Assembly: GCA_002727275.1 (NCBI GenBank)
Contig: PBWO01000020.1
Location: forward strand, 1-7,360
Origin: Methanobacteriota archaeon
GTDB lineage: Archaea; Thermoplasmatota; Poseidoniia; Poseidoniales; Thalassarchaeaceae
Length of the DNA: 7,360 bases
Direction of reading: 5' to 3'
Shown: piece after piece, positions 5,578-7,360 of the stretch
Numbering within the stretch: position 1 is the first letter of the stretch
Layout: each line of letters opens with the position of its first letter
The notes under the pieces: model-generated
The model's input: only the letters and a program-made list of their open reading frames with translations
What the model was told of the DNA's origin: nothing
Database searches by the model: none
Made by a program: the position numbers and the translations under genes

Positions 5578-5880
5578 ATGGCGCGGCTTGGAAAGGCAGC
5601 GAGAGGTAAGAGCCGATGGATAGGCATCCGCATTATCCCACCGGCCGACTCTAGGGAATCCTGCCGGATTGCCATAGATGAATCGATTGATGGTTTGGAG
5701 TGGAAGATGTATGACTGTGAGTCGGATGAATCAGGCACCTTAGCGATAATCAGAATCCCCTTGGTCTACAGCGAAGAAGCAACCAGCAGATTGAACCAAT
5801 CAGAGCGGATATCTACTGTAACCAAGTCGGGGAAAATCAGACTGGTTCGCGAGAGGATGGGTATCAATCAGTCGGAATAA
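5578..5880 (+). CDS. rnp2: Probable RNase P protein component 2 (Pop5/Rpp14-like)
   Basis: This 100-residue basic protein resembles the Pop5/Rpp14 family, whose archaeal members bind the catalytic RNA of RNase P and help mature the 5' end of tRNAs. Matching elements, in order, are: a first strand after a basic start (KSRWIGIRIIPP, 11-22); a helix (SCRIAIDESIDG, 28-39) like the family's RxAIxES helix; a central strand ending in an Arg (TLAIIRIPL, 54-62); a helix with Leu (EEATSRL, 66-72); and a final strand and helix (TVTKSGKIRLVRERM, 80-94) like the family's 'SGTI+xxR+K' end. It is shorter than typical archaeal Pop5 proteins. The comparison is by eye, so the assignment is moderate. Start ATG 5578 is forced by a stop codon at 5554. 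Its last 17 nt overlap the end of the opposite-strand gene. Confidence 0.55.
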   Translation: MARLGKAARGKSRWIGIRIIPPADSRESCRIAIDESIDGLEWKMYDCESDESGTLAIIRIPLVYSEEATSRLNQSERISTVTKSGKIRLVRERMGINQSE

Positions 5881-7237
5881 TCCAATCGAATCTTCCCACT
5901 TCATCAGTAATGCTGACTTCTCCCGAATTCTCAATCTCCAATCTTCCCTTCTTGTCTATTCCGACAACCCTCGAATCTCCATCGTTGGAATCGATTAGGA
6001 CTCCCCTAGAAAGGCTGTTCGCCAATCCTCTCCATGAGATTCTCACAAGTTCATCCATCCTCATCGAAGGTACCTTCTCATGTTGCTCGAAAAGCGAAGC
6101 CAAAGATGAGTCAACGAGTTTGAATATCTCCATCAATTCATATTCCTCTAATGTTTCTCTCCAACCTGTCACAGTGATTCCATCTATCATGGATGAGTCT
6201 CTGTTGATTCCAATTCCTACTCTGATTGCAGACTCCGATGTCGAACCTTCTACTAGGATGCCACCTAGTTTGGACCCATCCTTGGTAATCAGGTCGTTCG
6301 GCCATTTGCAGTGACACCCTAGGGCCGAACTAACCACAGAACCAATCGAAGTCTGTAGTAGCCCTGGCTCTAACCCGTATGATTGAGTGATTGGTATCAC
6401 CCAAGTGCAGGCCAAGCCACCAGGGGTAGTCTCCCATCTAGAACCTCTGCGCCCACGCCCACTAGACTGATTTTTCGCGAGTAGCCTCCCCCATTTAGCA
6501 GAATCCAGATTTTTCGCCTCATCCATGGTGGAATCACATTCCTCCATTATGACAGGACTACTGCCGCCAGCAGGCCGCCAATAACAGCTTACATCAAGTC
6601 TCTCTTCACCAAGCCTCAGAGACTTCAGGACTCGCCTAGCCCAACCAGCCTTTAGCCAGGACTCCGGTTTGCTAGGACTAACTGGATCGGTGCGATGCAG
6701 CAATACGACTACACAGTCATCCGCGGTTTCCGATTCGGTGATTAGTTCAAGCAGCTTATCGGACCATCCTTCCGGGATGTCGAGCATCGAGGCATCCTCC
6801 ATAGGCTCAAGACTCCCATCTAGGCCAGGCTCGAGATATGGCAGGTTCCACACGACCAGTTCAGCACCATCAGGTAATAGCCAACCGGGCTCGCCAACAC
6901 CACCTTCAGTTACGGATACCATACCAGTTAGTCTTGCAGAATCTGCGTTTCCCCGTGTCGCTGCAACGGCCATTGGATTCACATCACAACTCTCAACTCT
7001 CCACCCTAGACTGGCCAATGTCATCGAAACAGCACCGCTACCACAACCAATCTCAACCGCCAGTCCAGAGTGTTCTACTAAGCTCGTTAAGGCCTCTGCA
7101 AGCAGGTATGTATCTTCACGAGGAGGGTAGACCGTGTCAGGAATCAGGAGTTCCCAATCATCCTTACCAAGGTGGAATAAGACTCGATTTTTTCGGGCCA
7201 ATGACCCCGCCTCGATGCCATCGGAACCCGGAGTCAT
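5864..7237 (-). CDS. birA: Fusion: HemK2/Mtq2-like methyltransferase plus BirA-type biotin-protein ligase
   Basis: This 457-residue cytoplasmic protein has two enzyme domains. Residues about 15-222 are a class I SAM-dependent methyltransferase of the HemK2/Mtq2 type, which in known members methylates the Gln of the GGQ motif in release factor aRF1/eRF1. Visible are VYPPREDTYLL (37-45 region), the SAM loop EIGCGSG (62-68), acidic Asp85 in CDVNP, and motif IV as NLPY (131-134) where the family has NPPY. Residues about 228-457 are a biotin-protein ligase: GRGRRG (260-265, biotinyl-AMP loop), KWPNDL (311-316), SKLGGILVEG (322-331), GIGIN (341-345), and a C-terminal SH3-like segment (about 411-450). 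There is no HTH repressor domain. The ligase would charge biotin carboxyl carrier proteins. ATG 7235-7237 is the first usable start. The frame is continuous across the junction. No functional link between the two activities is evident. Confidence 0.88.
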   Translation of the reverse strand: MTPGSDGIEAGSLARKNRVLFHLGKDDWELLIPDTVYPPREDTYLLAEALTSLVEHSGLAVEIGCGSGAVSMTLASLGWRVESCDVNPMAVAATRGNADSARLTGMVSVTEGGVGEPGWLLPDGAELVVWNLPYLEPGLDGSLEPMEDASMLDIPEGWSDKLLELITESETADDCVVVLLHRTDPVSPSKPESWLKAGWARRVLKSLRLGEERLDVSCYWRPAGGSSPVIMEECDSTMDEAKNLDSAKWGRLLAKNQSSGRGRRGSRWETTPGGLACTWVIPITQSYGLEPGLLQTSIGSVVSSALGCHCKWPNDLITKDGSKLGGILVEGSTSESAIRVGIGINRDSSMIDGITVTGWRETLEEYELMEIFKLVDSSLASLFEQHEKVPSMRMDELVRISWRGLANSLSRGVLIDSNDGDSRVVGIDKKGRLEIENSGEVSITDEVGRFDWIIPTD

Positions 7238-7360
7238 GACTCCGAACAGGTGATGAATCTGAAAACCTTTATTCGGACCAGCCTACAAGCATTCCATGTC
7301 CCCCAGCCCCTTTGGGGGGTAATCGCTGCCCTGCGTAGCCTCGCTTCTGCCAATGGTAAT
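7238..7360. other. Right-edge stretch without an assignable gene; G/C-run hairpin
   Basis: Positions 7300-7319 contain a run of C, then AGCCCC, TTT and a run of G, which can fold into a short stem (CCCC-TTT-GGGG or a longer-loop version). All three minus-strand frames are open from the right edge to at least about 7283, so the tail of an upstream minus-strand gene could lie here. None gives a recognisable protein. No tRNA or other RNA gene was recognised. Confidence 0.3.
7267..7274 (-). promoter_or_regulatory. Weak candidate TATA box for the methyltransferase-biotin ligase gene
   Basis: GAATAAAG on the minus strand is the most A/T-rich element upstream of the start, centred about 33 nt before ATG 7235-7237. 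It would give a leader of under 10 nt. It does not share the TTAACGA core of the plus-strand promoters, so confidence is low. Confidence 0.25.

Noticed and set aside
6669..7239. Two overlapping plus-strand open frames opposite the methyltransferase domain
   Set aside because: Low-complexity Ser/Pro/Gln/His-rich translations that mirror the real minus-strand gene; no start context or recognisable domain.
7300..7319. G/C-run hairpin as a terminator
   Set aside because: No T-run follows on either strand and the gene it would serve is not visible; archaeal terminators usually depend on T-runs.
1..7360. CRISPR arrays, tRNA/rRNA genes, insertion sequences or phage genes
   Set aside because: No regularly spaced repeats, cloverleaf-like segments, transposase motifs or terminal inverted repeats were seen on either strand.

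Overview
The window looks archaeal, most likely a marine Thermoplasmatota/Poseidoniales-type (Marine Group II) genome. That placement is inference from content. The ribosome-binding sites match the archaeal 16S 3' end (GGTGATC type). Two plus-strand genes have no usable Shine-Dalgarno but carry TTAACGA boxes about 25 nt upstream, as in leaderless archaeal transcripts. There is a probable Pop5/Rpp14-type RNase P protein and a HemK2/Mtq2-type methyltransferase. No RNA genes, CRISPR arrays, insertion sequences or other mobile elements were seen.

Region 1 (about 1-4152, minus strand) is a tightly packed operon for a cytochrome bc/b6f-type quinol oxidising complex. In transcription order it encodes: a secreted, C-terminally anchored protein with a CxCH motif (resembling choice-of-anchor V/Reeler-like domains); a small protein with two membrane helices; a Tat-type Rieske iron-sulfur protein; a cytochrome b6-like four-histidine haem protein that keeps the cysteine used for covalent haem c_i in b6f complexes; and a subunit IV-like second half of cytochrome b with a PDWY Qo motif and an unusual acidic extracytoplasmic extension, which runs off the left edge. 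Neighbouring genes overlap by 4 nt or are separated by 1 to 12 nt, which implies co-transcription and translational coupling. No cytochrome c1/f gene is visible in the operon inside the window.

Region 2 (4153-4297) is a divergent intergenic region with a candidate TATA box for the bc operon and a short perfect inverted repeat.

Region 3 (4298-5880, plus strand) holds a small TPR protein, a divergent short FtsZ-family protein (tubulin signature changed to GGGMGSG, T7 loop NLDLMD kept, no C-terminal tail), and the probable Pop5-like protein. The second and third genes each appear to have their own promoter.

Region 4 (5864-7237, minus strand) is a two-domain gene whose 3' end overlaps the Pop5-like gene tail to tail. 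It joins a HemK2/Mtq2-like methyltransferase to a complete BirA-type biotin-protein ligase. The last 123 nt contain no assignable gene, only a G/C-run hairpin and frames open to the right edge.

The most distinctive items are the methyltransferase-biotin ligase fusion, the degenerate FtsZ-family protein, and the hybrid b6f/bc1 architecture of the respiratory complex with its CxCH leader-gene product.
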